Shown here one piece after another: positions 47,529 through 60,695 of a stretch of DNA of 64,000 nt. The notes below the pieces were generated by a model that ran no database searches, was not told the origin of the DNA, and worked only from the letters and a program-made list of their open reading frames with translations. Position 1 is the first letter of the stretch, and each line of letters begins with the position of its first letter. The DNA is from Lawsonia intracellularis PHE/MN1-00. Its GTDB lineage: Bacteria > Desulfobacterota > Desulfovibrionia > Desulfovibrionales > Desulfovibrionaceae. Location of the stretch: positions 925,501 to 989,500 of the forward strand of contig NC_008011.1 in the NCBI RefSeq assembly GCF_000055945.1, in the 5' to 3' direction. The position numbers and the translations under genes are program-made.

Positions 47529-49991
47529 CTAAGTATTGATTGTGGCATCATCACAACTATCATCTACTGTGCCATCTACTGTATCAAAACCAACAACATA
47601 TGCTCCATCATCTAATTTCACTAGTCTCACCCCCATAGTAGCTCTACCGGCAGAACGAACTTCATCAACACTCATACGGATTATTTTATTTGTAGAGGTA
47701 AGTAAAACAAGAGCATTATCATCAGAAACTGGTTTAGCTCCTATAACAAGACCAGTTTTTTGTGTCACCTTAAAATTAATGATTCCTTTGCCGCCACGAG
47801 TTTGAACTCTATAAAGATCAATACTGGTACGTTTACCATAACCAAGATTAGATACAGTCATAATTGCTGGTGTATCTTGTTTTTCTTGAAGAATAAGGCA
47901 AGCAACAACCGAATCTCCAGGGCGTAAAGCAATACCCTTTACTCCAGCTGCTCCTCGACCCATATTACGAACATCCTCACAACTAAAACGAATAGCAAAA
48001 CCTTCTGCTGTTGCAAGAACAATAAAGTCATTATTAGTAACCTCTTTAACCATAATCAGTTCATCATCTTCGCGTAGTCCAACAGCAAGTAAACCTGTTC
48101 TACGAGACCTAGCATAATAAGAAGCACTTGATCGTTTTACCATCCCTTTACGTGTGGCAAAAAGAAAAAACTTATTGTCTGAAAATTCTCTTACAGTCAG
48201 GATTGTTGTCACCCATTCTTCTTTTTCTAATGGGACTATATTTGCTATATGTGTCCCTTTTGCTGTACGACTACCCTCTGGAACTTGATGAACCTTTAAT
48301 TGATGCATTCTTCCTTTATTAGTAAAAAGCAATAAAAATTGATGATTTGTTGTTGTTATAAACTCTTGTACAAAATCATCTTCACTTGTATGAAGTCCTG
48401 CAACACCTTTTCCTCCTCTACGTTGTTGTTGATAAATTGCAAGATTTGTTCGTTTAATATATCCTCTTCTAGAAAGTGTAATTACAACATCATCATCAGG
48501 AATAAGATCTTCAATTTCTATATTTGTAAGGGTTTCACGTATTACTTCTGTACGACGAGGGGTTGTATACATTTCTTTGATTCCAGTAACTTCGTCACGG
48601 ATAACACCCCAAAGAATTTTTGTATCTCCAAGGATTGATTCATACCAAGCAATTTTTGTTTGTAACTCATGCATCTCTTCTTCTAATTTTTCTCTTTCTA
48701 AACCTGTTAACCGTTGTAAACGCATATCTAAGATAGATTGTGCTTGAATTTCAGAAAGAGAAAAACGTTCTATAAGTCGTATTTTTGCTTCTGCAGGAGT
48801 AGAAGAACTTCGTATTAAGTTTACAACTTCATCTATATGATCAAGAGCATGAATAAGACCAATTAAAATATGTAATCTTGCTTCTGCTTTGTTAAGTTCA
48901 AAACGAGTACGACGTACTATTACTTCACGTCTATGATCAAGAAAGTATGTTAATGCACTTTTTATAGTTAAAAGTTGAGGACGGTTATCTACAACAGCTA
49001 GCATATTAATACCAAAAGAAGTTTCTAGTGGTGTAAATTTATATAATGCATTAATAATAATCTCAGGAATAACACCTTTCTTAAGTTCAATAACTACACG
49101 GATTCCTTTACGATCAGACTCATCTCGTAAGTCTGCAATCCCATCAATTTTTCGCTCATTAACTAATATTGCTATTTTTTCTACCAGACTAGATTTATTC
49201 AAACCAAAAGGAATTTCTCTAATAACAATAGATTGAGCTCCTTTTTTTCTCTCTTCAATTTCTACTTTCCCACGAACTTTAACTGTTCCACGACCTTTTG
49301 TATAAGCATCATAAAGACCTTGCCCCACATATATAAAACCACCTGTTGGGAAATCAGGACCATGTATAATGTTTAAAAGATTATCAATAGGAACATCTGG
49401 ATCATCAATAATTTTTAAGAGAGCATTACAAAGCTCCCCAAGATTATGCGGTGGAATATTCGTAGCCATACCAACAGCAATTCCAGAAGAACCATTTAGT
49501 AACAAATTAGGAACTTTTGTTGGTAATACAATAGGCTCCTCTAATGAGTTGTCATAGTTAGGGCGAAAATCAACAGTTTCTTTATCAATATCTGATAGGA
49601 ACTCACTTGCTAATCGTGACATGCGGACTTCTGTATATCGCATAGCCGCTGGTGCATCACCATCAATAGAGCCAAAATTGCCCTGACCTTCTTCAAGAGG
49701 GTCTCTCATAGAAAAATCTTGTGCCATACGTACAAGTGCATCATAAACAGCACTATCACCATGAGGATGATATTTACCAATGACATCACCAACAATACGA
49801 GCACACTTTTTAGGTGGACGTGTATAACTATTTCCCAGTTCTTGTTGTGCAAACAAAATACGTCGATGTACAGGTTTAAGTCCATCACGAACATCAGGAA
49901 TAGCACGCCCAATGATAACACTGAGTGAATACTCCAAATAAGATTTTCTCATTTCCTGTTCTATAGATATATGGTGTTCTGTTTGCGACAT
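47529..49991 (-). CDS. gyrA: DNA gyrase subunit A
   Basis: Breakage-reunion subunit of gyrase, 820 aa from the chosen start. The active-site Tyr119 is in '[10 protein letters not shown]'; the quinolone region reads '[19 protein letters not shown]' with Ser80 and Asp84 (E. coli 83 and 87) unmutated. The gyrase box '[11 protein letters not shown]' starts the C-terminal beta-pinwheel. The ATG at 49991 (MSQTEHH) is preferred over a TTG at 50015. It follows gyrB after about 120 nt in the dnaA-dnaN-gyrB-gyrA block. Confidence 0.96.
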   Translation of the reverse strand: MSQTEHHISIEQEMRKSYLEYSLSVIIGRAIPDVRDGLKPVHRRILFAQQELGNSYTRPPKKCARIVGDVIGKYHPHGDSAVYDALVRMAQDFSMRDPLEEGQGNFGSIDGDAPAAMRYTEVRMSRLASEFLSDIDKETVDFRPNYDNSLEEPIVLPTKVPNLLLNGSSGIAVGMATNIPPHNLGELCNALLKIIDDPDVPIDNLLNIIHGPDFPTGGFIYVGQGLYDAYTKGRGTVKVRGKVEIEERKKGAQSIVIREIPFGLNKSSLVEKIAILVNERKIDGIADLRDESDRKGIRVVIELKKGVIPEIIINALYKFTPLETSFGINMLAVVDNRPQLLTIKSALTYFLDHRREVIVRRTRFELNKAEARLHILIGLIHALDHIDEVVNLIRSSSTPAEAKIRLIERFSLSEIQAQSILDMRLQRLTGLEREKLEEEMHELQTKIAWYESILGDTKILWGVIRDEVTGIKEMYTTPRRTEVIRETLTNIEIEDLIPDDDVVITLSRRGYIKRTNLAIYQQQRRGGKGVAGLHTSEDDFVQEFITTTNHQFLLLFTNKGRMHQLKVHQVPEGSRTAKGTHIANIVPLEKEEWVTTILTVREFSDNKFFLFATRKGMVKRSSASYYARSRRTGLLAVGLREDDELIMVKEVTNNDFIVLATAEGFAIRFSCEDVRNMGRGAAGVKGIALRPGDSVVACLILQEKQDTPAIMTVSNLGYGKRTSIDLYRVQTRGGKGIINFKVTQKTGLVIGAKPVSDDNALVLLTSTNKIIRMSVDEVRSAGRATMGVRLVKLDDGAYVVGFDTVDGTVDDSCDDATINT

Positions 49992-50109
49992 GTTTATAAT
50001 CTCACTTTTACACAACCCTAATTAGTGGGTAATTGGTAAAGATATATATTTAGTATACATTGATTGACAAGCTAGTAATACTAGGAAAACATTTTATCTA
50101 GCTATTTAT

Positions 50110-53693
<3,584 letters not shown>

Positions 53694-53813
53694 AATTCTT
53701 TAAATCCTTATTATAAATATTAGGGCGTTACTTGTTTATATGTATTATATCATGTTAATATTATTAATAAAATTTTATACATTTATGTGATATTAATAGA
53801 AACAATATGAACA

Positions 53814-55136
53814 TTATCTTTCATCATTTTTTACATTTTTACACTTTTGTATAAGTTCATGTATCATGGTGTGTATAACTCGGTCATTATCTTGTAATAA
53901 TGCAATTTTTTTTACTGAATGAAGTACAGTTGTGTGATCTCTTCCACCAAAAAGTCGACCAATAGCAGGGTAGGAATATCCTAGAAGTTCACGACAGAGA
54001 TACATTGCTACTTGACGAGCTAATACTAGTTGTTGCTGTCGGCTTTCACTAATAATATCATTAGCTGAAAAACCATAACATTCTCCTACAAGCATAATGA
54101 TAAGTTGTGGAGAAATAGATGTTATTTCTCCTGTCTGCTTAATAAGTGTAATAAGTTCTTTTTCTGAAAGTTCTCTATTCAATAATGTTTTATGAGCAAT
54201 TGTTCTATGTAGAATTCCAGAGAGACAACGTAGACTATGACAATGTTGTGAAATAATAAGTAGTTGTTCTTTTGGAAGGATATATTTCTTTTCTTTAGAA
54301 AGTTGCTGTGCATATCTAAATCGAATATCAAGATCAGGTTCTGGGAGTTCACCCCAGAGTCCAACTTCAAGACGTGAATATATTTCTTTAGATACATTCC
54401 ATGTTAAAGGATGATCTGTTCCAGAGATTATAAGAATTTTTTTATTATCTTTATAATAATCAAGTAAAATAGTTAGTTCTAATTGAAGTTCAGGGTATGA
54501 TGATACTCTTTGGAAGTCATCAATGAGAATAATATGATGACTTTGTATATGTTCTCTAAATAAAAAAAGAGGTTCTTTATTTAAAGAAAAAGCTAACTCA
54601 TCAGTAGTGGTATATTTAAAAGAACAGGATGGTATTTTTGAGAGTTCATTGGCTATTGCCCGTAATAAGTGTGTTTTTCCTGTTGTTTGTTTCCCAAATA
54701 GAACAAGGAGTTGTGTAATTTCTTCAGATGTATTTTTAAGTATATTTTCAGAAACTGAGCAAAGTATATTTTCTATAATAGAAATAATCCAACTATGTTT
54801 TCCATTAATAATAAAATTATCAAAATGTTGTGATATGTTAGTAGGTTGTGTAGATTTGTTTTGTTTTATTGGATAATATAAAGGTTCTTTTGTTGTAACT
54901 TCATCATAATAAAAATTAACTCCATAACCCCAAAGTTCATATGAGGTTTCTTCAAATATTTTTTGAAAGGTATTAGCAAACCAGGATCCAAAAAAACGAT
55001 GTGGAAAAGTAACATATATGGATGGAGGATTCTCACTATGTTTGATTGTTAGAGGATCAAACCAACTTTGAAGTTCTTCATTAGAACAAAAATTTTTTTG
55101 AGAGGCTAAAAGAGATCGACGTAATTGTTCTTTCAT
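53814..55136 (-). CDS. dnaA: Chromosomal replication initiator protein DnaA
   Basis: AAA+ initiator, 440 aa. Domain I includes 'LQSWFDPLTI'. The Walker A is unusual, G-K-Q-T-T-G-K-T (148-155) in place of the common GGVGLGKT; Walker B is 'HIILIDDFQ' (Asp206-Asp207), and the Arg finger is in 'YSRLEVGL'. Domain IV carries the DNA-binding signature 'FGGRDHTTVLHSVKKI' (396-411), which separates it from Hda-type paralogs. It heads dnaA-dnaN-gyrB-gyrA. No strong ribosome-binding site is seen. Confidence 0.94.
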   Translation of the reverse strand: MKEQLRRSLLASQKNFCSNEELQSWFDPLTIKHSENPPSIYVTFPHRFFGSWFANTFQKIFEETSYELWGYGVNFYYDEVTTKEPLYYPIKQNKSTQPTNISQHFDNFIINGKHSWIISIIENILCSVSENILKNTSEEITQLLVLFGKQTTGKTHLLRAIANELSKIPSCSFKYTTTDELAFSLNKEPLFLFREHIQSHHIILIDDFQRVSSYPELQLELTILLDYYKDNKKILIISGTDHPLTWNVSKEIYSRLEVGLWGELPEPDLDIRFRYAQQLSKEKKYILPKEQLLIISQHCHSLRCLSGILHRTIAHKTLLNRELSEKELITLIKQTGEITSISPQLIIMLVGECYGFSANDIISESRQQQLVLARQVAMYLCRELLGYSYPAIGRLFGGRDHTTVLHSVKKIALLQDNDRVIHTMIHELIQKCKNVKNDER

Positions 55137-55387
55137 CTCAGTATTCTTTGAGTATCCTTAAGAATAGCAGTAATAAGTTACTTCATAAATAGAATAGAAT
55201 TATATATTAATATAATTAATTATCAGAAAGTAATATATGAAACAAGCCTATCTAATCATCATAAAAGATAAAGCAAAATATTATTATAAATTTAGTTATT
55301 AGGTGTTATAGTTTTTTCTAGACTTTATATGTTTACTTAGATAATTTTTTATTTATTAGAAATTGAACACATATTTGAGAGTTTTTC
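55137..55387. other. Possible origin of replication (oriC) region
   Basis: AT-rich 250-nt spacer between the divergent dnaA and M23 peptidase genes. Position beside dnaA and a change in strand composition around this point suggest an origin nearby. I find no clear TTATCCACA-type DnaA boxes here, nor in the dnaA-dnaN spacer (53694-53813), so the site is a guess; the 57.9-58.6 kb spacer is an alternative. Confidence 0.3.
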
Positions 55388-56722
55388 TTGCAAAAATATT
55401 ATGTAAAAACATACTCTACTGGTGCAATCTTTTTCATTTTTTTCTTACTATTAATTGGTGGATATTTCTTTTTTTTGAAGCATAAAGAAATATTCTATTC
55501 CCACGGGAAAACTAATGAAAAAATTTTTTTAGAAGAAAGAAGTACTAGTTATTCTTTTTTGAACAGTAAAGATAATAATACAATAATAAAGAAAAAACAG
55601 GATGCTCAACAGGTACACATTGTTTCTGGAGTTGTAAAGAAAGGTCAAAATAGTTTTGAGATAATAGGAACACATGTTTCCCCTGAAAATTTTTATAAAA
55701 TAGTCAAAGCATCGGAACAAGCACATTCTCTTAAAAAACTTAGAGTTGGACAACCATATACTCTTTTTAAATCGTCTTCTAATGGAAGTTTAATTCGTTT
55801 TGAATATGAGATAAATCAAACTAAAAAGTTGGTTATTGAAAGTAATAATTCAGAATTTAAAGCATATCTTCAGCCTATAGCATACGACTGTCAACTCTCA
55901 TGTATTTCTGGTGTGATTCATTCTAATTTATTTGATTCAATTATTGCTACAGGTGAATCACCTCTTTTAGCCCTATCAATGGTAGATATATTAAGTTTTG
56001 AAATTAATTTTATTAGAGATTTAAGGGTAGGTGATTCTTTTACCATACTGGTTGAAAAACTTTTTAAGGATAATGTATTTAAAGGGTATGGTAAGATTTT
56101 AGGTGTAACTTTTTATAATAATGGTTCTTGTTATGAGGGCTATAGATTTATAGATGATAATGGGGTTGAGCAGTATTATAATGCTGAAGGAAAGAGCTTA
56201 AAGCGAGTTTTTCTTAAAGTCCCATTAGATTTTAAACGTATTTCTTCAAAGTATAGTTTAAACAGGGTTCATCCAATTTATTGTGATGTTCGTCCACACT
56301 TGGGGATAGACTATGCTGCTCCATTTGGCACTCCAGTAAAGTCTATTGGTAATGGGGTTATTATGAAGGCTGGTTGGGGGAATGGTTTTGGAAAGATGGT
56401 TATTGTAAAACATAAAAATAATATTGAATCTATGTATTCACACTTATCTGGTTTCTCTTCTAATTTAAAAGTAGGAACAAAAGTTAAGCAAGGGCAAGTT
56501 ATTGGATATGTAGGTAGTACAGGTCTTTCTACAGGCCCACATCTTGACTTCAGAATTAGGGAAAAAGGACAATATATAAATCCTGAAAAAATTTTCAATC
56601 CTCGTATGGGACCTGTTTCACCTCATCAACTTGAAAAATATAAAGATTTCATTGTTGAGATAAAATCTTATATGGATGGTAATCGTAATCCTGAAGAATA
56701 TACTCCTGACAGTTTTTTATAG
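55388..56722 (+). CDS. M23-family peptidoglycan DD-metalloendopeptidase
   Basis: Envelope protein of 444 aa anchored by one N-terminal hydrophobic segment (about 14-30). A degenerate OapA/LysM-like region lies in the middle ('GQPYTLFKSSSNGSLIRFEY'). The catalytic M23 domain (about 295-405) has HxxxD as His304/Asp308 in 'HLGIDYAAPFGTPV', 'MYSHLSG', and 'GPHLDF' with His385; the usual second His of HxH is Asp387. It probably trims peptidoglycan cross-links. The start is a TTG with GAGAG six bases upstream. queA follows after 32 nt. Confidence 0.9.
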   Translation: MQKYYVKTYSTGAIFFIFFLLLIGGYFFFLKHKEIFYSHGKTNEKIFLEERSTSYSFLNSKDNNTIIKKKQDAQQVHIVSGVVKKGQNSFEIIGTHVSPENFYKIVKASEQAHSLKKLRVGQPYTLFKSSSNGSLIRFEYEINQTKKLVIESNNSEFKAYLQPIAYDCQLSCISGVIHSNLFDSIIATGESPLLALSMVDILSFEINFIRDLRVGDSFTILVEKLFKDNVFKGYGKILGVTFYNNGSCYEGYRFIDDNGVEQYYNAEGKSLKRVFLKVPLDFKRISSKYSLNRVHPIYCDVRPHLGIDYAAPFGTPVKSIGNGVIMKAGWGNGFGKMVIVKHKNNIESMYSHLSGFSSNLKVGTKVKQGQVIGYVGSTGLSTGPHLDFRIREKGQYINPEKIFNPRMGPVSPHQLEKYKDFIVEIKSYMDGNRNPEEYTPDSFL

Positions 56723-56754
56723 ATATATACAGTTAAATTAAGGGATTAAATATA

Positions 56755-57855
56755 GTGTCTTCTATTACAGAAAGTGATTTTTTATTATCTTCTTATATGT
56801 TCTCTTTACCTAAAACTCAGATTGCACAATATCCCTACGAGAGAGGGAAATCACGCCTTCTTGTTTTAACTAAAAAAAATAGTACTATTATTCACACAGA
56901 TTTTTCAAAAATTGAACACTATCTTCCTAACAATTCTTTACTTATAGCTAATAATTCCCGTGTGTTCCCTGCTCGTATTTTTTGCTCTTATGACAAAAGA
57001 AATATAGAAGTTTTTTTATTAACCCCAATATCTTTTTTAGAAATTCAAGCTAAAAGTTCTGATGAACACTATGGAGCATGGAGTACCGCCATAGGAGAGT
57101 GCCTTATAAGACCAGCTAAAAGGGTAAATATAGGATCAAAGCTTTATTTACAGCAAGAGTTAGAAATTGAAGTTTTGAAAAAAGAAGACTTTGGGCGTCA
57201 TATTGTTAAATTATGCTGGAAAGGTTCTTTATCAAATATTTTTTTTTCCTATGGGGATATCCCGCACCCACCTTATATACATCAAAGTAATAAGGTTCAG
57301 GATAAGGAAAGATATCAAACAGTATACTCTAGATTAGATAAGCTGGGTTCTGTAGCAGCTCCTACAGCTGGATTACACTTTTCTGAAACGATTCGTAATA
57401 AATTACAAAAAAATGGTATTAGTTGGGCAGAAATTACACTACACGTGGGATATGGAACATTTAGTCCTGTACGCTGCAATGACATAAGAAAACATATTAT
57501 GCATTCTGAGTTTGTAGAAGTTCCTGAAACTACAGTTCAAGCTATAAAAAAAGCACGGTTTGAAGGGAGACCTATTTTTGCAATAGGGACTACTGTTGTA
57601 AGAGCATTGGAGGGTGTAAGTACTATTTGCGGTTCCCTTCAACCTTATACAGGTTTTATAAATATTTTCATTTCTCCTGGATATAAGTTTAGTTATGTTG
57701 ATGGATTAGTCACTAATTTTCATCTACCTGGTTCAACCTTACTAATGCTTGTTTCTGCATTTACAAAGAGAAGCATAATGATTAATACTTATAATAAGGC
57801 TATTGAACTTGGATACCGTTTTTTTTCTTATGGAGATGCAATGTTAATTATATAA
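56755..57855 (+). CDS. queA: SAM:tRNA ribosyltransferase-isomerase QueA
   Basis: Builds epoxyqueuosine on tRNA from preQ1 and SAM, 366 aa. Motifs are 'LPKTQIAQYPYERGKSRLLV', 'ANNSRVFPARIF', 'GDIPHPPYI', 'APTAGLHFSE', 'HVGYGTFSPV' and 'NFHLPGSTLLMLVSAF'. The GTG start follows AAGGGAT at about ten bases. The next enzyme, QueH, is encoded at 33844. It lies behind the M23 peptidase gene and is likely co-transcribed with it. Confidence 0.95.
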   Translation: MSSITESDFLLSSYMFSLPKTQIAQYPYERGKSRLLVLTKKNSTIIHTDFSKIEHYLPNNSLLIANNSRVFPARIFCSYDKRNIEVFLLTPISFLEIQAKSSDEHYGAWSTAIGECLIRPAKRVNIGSKLYLQQELEIEVLKKEDFGRHIVKLCWKGSLSNIFFSYGDIPHPPYIHQSNKVQDKERYQTVYSRLDKLGSVAAPTAGLHFSETIRNKLQKNGISWAEITLHVGYGTFSPVRCNDIRKHIMHSEFVEVPETTVQAIKKARFEGRPIFAIGTTVVRALEGVSTICGSLQPYTGFINIFISPGYKFSYVDGLVTNFHLPGSTLLMLVSAFTKRSIMINTYNKAIELGYRFFSYGDAMLII

Positions 57856-58040
57856 GTTTGCTTAATAGTATTTAGATATATTTTAGATATGGCAATAGTA
57901 AAATTTTTTTGTAACTGTTTATAAATTAATAACAAAATAAATTAACATTTAGTTAAAAATTTTTTATTCATATATAGCGATAGGTTACTGCAGATTTACT
58001 TTCTAAAGTATAATAAGTATCTTTCTAGATATTTATTATA

Positions 58041-58106
58041 CTACAGTTTACAAGCCGATATGTGTAACTATTTGTAGTCTAAGTATTTTTTTTTTTTTTT
58101 TTTTTT
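58041..58106 (+). terminator. Terminator-like hairpin with 21-nt T tract downstream of queA
   Basis: Imperfect hairpin with outer arms CTACA/TGTAG (58041-58045, 58073-58077) and inner arms TTACA/TGTAA plus a G-C pair. Eight bases later come 21 T (58086-58106). It lies 185 nt past queA. The T run is again longer than usual. Confidence 0.5.
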
Positions 58107-58318
58107 ACCTTCCTCTAAATTTTTTTCTTTTTTGTTAATTATTGCAAAGAGATATCTGCACACCCTTCCCTAATTTTTCTAAAAACTTTTTTTAGATATT
58201 TTTTTAATTAATTTATATTATAAGAAAATATTTAAAAATAATTAATAACTTTAGTCTGTTAGTATATATTTTTTGTTTTGAATAAAGTTTAGTTTTTATT
58301 GTTATAGATAACTATTTG

Positions 58319-58352
58319 ATATTGTTAAAAAAATATTTTTAACAATATTTTT
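58319..58352 (+). terminator. AT-rich hairpin with T tail
   Basis: Perfect 13-bp inverted repeat ATATTGTTAAAAA/TTTTTAACAATAT (58319-58331, 58336-58348) with a four-base loop, followed by TTTTC. It contains only one G-C pair, so it is weak; it could end a transcript from this spacer or be chance in such AT-rich DNA. Confidence 0.35.
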
Positions 58353-58597
58353 CTGTTTATTTTTTTAACAAATTATGTCTATAAAATATCTTGTTTTCAT
58401 ATAGAATCTTTTTTGTATTCTAGCTAAAAAATTAGTTCTTATATAAGAATTGTTAAAATAAAGAAAAGTTATTGTGATGTAACTTTATAAGGATAAAAGT
58501 AAAAATATTACTTGTGCTGCTTAACATAAGCAGTATAAAATTGTTATTTGTTATATATATATATAGTTGTTTCCATCAGTAAGAGAGAATTGTAGTT

Positions 58598-58828
58598 ATG
58601 TCACATATTGAAATTATTGAAGAACGTTGTAAAGGGTGTTTATTATGTACAGATGCATGCCCTAAACAGTTGATTCGTCAATCTACAAAACTTAATAAAC
58701 AAGGATATAAAGTTTCAGAGTTTATAGAAGGTGGAGAGTTAACTTGTATAGGCTGTACAGCTTGTGCTGTTATGTGTCCTGATGCCGCAATACGAGTTTT
58801 TCGAACTCGGAAGGTAAAAAGTAAGTAG
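58598..58828 (+). CDS. korD: 2-oxoacid:ferredoxin oxidoreductase, 4Fe-4S subunit (KorD-like)
   Basis: Small ferredoxin-like subunit, 76 aa, with two 4Fe-4S motifs: 'CKGCLLCTDACP' and 'CIGCTACAVMCP'. It passes electrons from the thiamine-pyrophosphate catalytic core to an external ferredoxin. It is first of four tightly packed genes korD-korA-korB-korC, with one base between its stop and korA. Confidence 0.92.
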   Translation: MSHIEIIEERCKGCLLCTDACPKQLIRQSTKLNKQGYKVSEFIEGGELTCIGCTACAVMCPDAAIRVFRTRKVKSK

Positions 58829-58829
58829 T

Positions 58830-59891
58830 ATGGAGCAAAAACGTATTCTTATAAAAGGTAATGAGGCTGTAGCTTATGCTGCAGTTGCAGCTGGATGTCA
58901 ATGTTACTTTGGATATCCCATTACACCTCAAAGTGAAATCCCAGAAATGCTTTCCCACTTACTTCCAGAGAGTGGGGGAGATTTTGTACAAGCAGAAAGT
59001 GAGATAGCAGCAGTAAATATGTTGCTTGGTGCAGGTGCTTGTGGTGTTCGTGCAATGACATCTTCTTCAAGCCCAGGTATATCTCTAATGCAAGAATGTA
59101 TTTCATATATGGTGGGGAGTGAAATCCCAGGTGTGATTATTAATATGACACGTGGTGGTCCTGGCCTTGGAAGTATAGATGCTTCTCAGGCAGATTATTT
59201 TCAGTCAACTAAAGGTGGAGCACATGGTGGTGCAAGGACATTTGTCTTAGCTCCATCAACTTGTCAGGAATGTTATGATATGACTATAAAAGCTTTTTCT
59301 CTTGCTTTTATATATCGAAATCCAGTTTTAATATTGGGTGATGCTATGGTTGCTCAGGTCAAAGAACCTGTGGTATGTTGGAAGCCAGAAAAAAAGTTAG
59401 AAGATAATGCTGATTCTTGGAGATTAAATGGAAATAAAGGAAGAAGTTCTCGTTTATTACGTTCACTAAACTTAAAAGAAGGTGGACTTGCAGAACATAA
59501 TAATAATTTATTAAGAAAATATCTATCAATGCAACAAGATATTGAAGCAGAAGAGTACTTTATTGAAGATGCAAAACTTGTTGTTGTAGCATTTGGATCT
59601 ATTGGACGTATAGTAAGAAGTGCTATTAATACCTTGAGAGAACAGGGATATAAGGTAGGACTATTTCGTCCATTAACATTATTCCCATATCCTTCATCTA
59701 TGCTTGAGTCATTGGCTAAACAAGGGAAAAACTTTTTTGTTATTGAGCAAAATGGTGGCCAAATGGTTGAAGATGTAAGGCTTGCAATACGTCACTACAC
59801 AGATGCCAATGTACATCTTGTTCCTGTAGGTGTTTCTATAGGCGCAGAAGATCTTTTACAGCCAATATCTGAATTTTTTAGGAGAATATAA
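58830..59891 (+). CDS. korA: 2-oxoacid:ferredoxin oxidoreductase subunit alpha (KorA-like)
   Basis: Alpha subunit of a four-subunit 2-oxoacid:acceptor oxidoreductase, 353 aa. 'LIKGNEAVAYAAVAAGCQCY' followed by 'FGYPITPQSEIPEML', and 'VQAESEIAAVNMLLGAGACG' with 'MTSSSSPGISLMQECISYM', are typical of KorA/VorA. The substrate is most likely 2-oxoglutarate, but branched-chain 2-oxoacids cannot be excluded by eye. It shares the A of TAATG with korB. Confidence 0.92.
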   Translation: MEQKRILIKGNEAVAYAAVAAGCQCYFGYPITPQSEIPEMLSHLLPESGGDFVQAESEIAAVNMLLGAGACGVRAMTSSSSPGISLMQECISYMVGSEIPGVIINMTRGGPGLGSIDASQADYFQSTKGGAHGGARTFVLAPSTCQECYDMTIKAFSLAFIYRNPVLILGDAMVAQVKEPVVCWKPEKKLEDNADSWRLNGNKGRSSRLLRSLNLKEGGLAEHNNNLLRKYLSMQQDIEAEEYFIEDAKLVVVAFGSIGRIVRSAINTLREQGYKVGLFRPLTLFPYPSSMLESLAKQGKNFFVIEQNGGQMVEDVRLAIRHYTDANVHLVPVGVSIGAEDLLQPISEFFRRI

Positions 59892-60694
59892 TGTCTGTAG
59901 TACCTATAGAAATAGAAGAACCTAGTTATATTATAACAGAAGAAAATGCATTCCCTATTTCACCACTACTTAAAGAAGAAATAACACACTACTGTGCAGG
60001 TTGCCATCATGGGATAGCACACCGTTTAATTACAGAAGTTCTTAGTGAAATGGCCTTAGCAGGAGAAACGATAGGTATAGCTTCTATTGGATGCTCTTCT
60101 TTTATCTATGACTATATAGATATTGATTGGGTTGAAGCTCCGCATGGGAGAGCCTCAGCTGTTGCTACAGGAGTGAAGCGTGCCCTTCCAGATAAAATAG
60201 TTTTTACCTATCAAGGTGATGGTGACTTGGGTGCTATTGGACTTTGTGAGTCAATTCATGCAGCTAATAGAGGTGAGCATATTTCTGTTTTATTTATCAA
60301 TAATACAGTATATGGTATGACAGGTGGTCAAATGGGACCAACAACACTTGTAGGTCAAAAGACAACTACTTCTCCAAAAGGGAGGAATGCCTCAAAAGAG
60401 GGGGCTCCATTAAGGGTTGCAGAAATTATGGCTGGTCTTGATGGTGTTGCTTTTTCTGCTCGTTGTTCTTTACACTCCATGAAGCATGTTTTAGCTGCTA
60501 AGAAAGCTATACGTAAGGCCTTTGATATTCAATATAAAGGTATAGGCTATAGTTTTGTAGAAATGTTAGCTGGTTGTCCAACAAACTGGAGAATAGATCC
60601 AAGAGCAGCAAATAAATATATTGCAGATGCAATGATTCCTGTATTTCCATTAGGAACATTTAAAGATATTGTAGAAGATAATAAACGAGGATAG
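59891..60694 (+). CDS. korB: 2-oxoacid:ferredoxin oxidoreductase subunit beta (KorB-like)
   Basis: TPP-binding beta subunit, 267 aa. 'YCAGCHHGIAHRLI' is near the N-terminus; the TPP/Mg motif runs from 'YQGDGDLGAIG' to 'FINNTVYGMTGGQMGPTT'. 'CSSFIYDYIDIDWVEAPHGR' is also characteristic of the family. It is between korA (1-nt overlap) and korC (1-nt gap). CoA-dependent oxidative decarboxylation with ferredoxin reduction is the family reaction. Confidence 0.93.
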   Translation: MSVVPIEIEEPSYIITEENAFPISPLLKEEITHYCAGCHHGIAHRLITEVLSEMALAGETIGIASIGCSSFIYDYIDIDWVEAPHGRASAVATGVKRALPDKIVFTYQGDGDLGAIGLCESIHAANRGEHISVLFINNTVYGMTGGQMGPTTLVGQKTTTSPKGRNASKEGAPLRVAEIMAGLDGVAFSARCSLHSMKHVLAAKKAIRKAFDIQYKGIGYSFVEMLAGCPTNWRIDPRAANKYIADAMIPVFPLGTFKDIVEDNKRG

Positions 60695-60695
60695 A

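Larger units (their letters stand above)
57856..58597. other. 742-nt gene-free AT-rich spacer
   Basis: Stops are frequent in all frames. It holds a hairpin followed by a 21-nt T run (58041-58106), a 13-bp hairpin with a T tail (58319-58352), a small hairpin CTGCTT-AACAT-AAGCAG (58517-58533) and a short TA run before korD. The promoter of korDABC should be in the last part. An unannotated small RNA between the two terminator-like hairpins is possible but unsupported. Confidence 0.45.
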
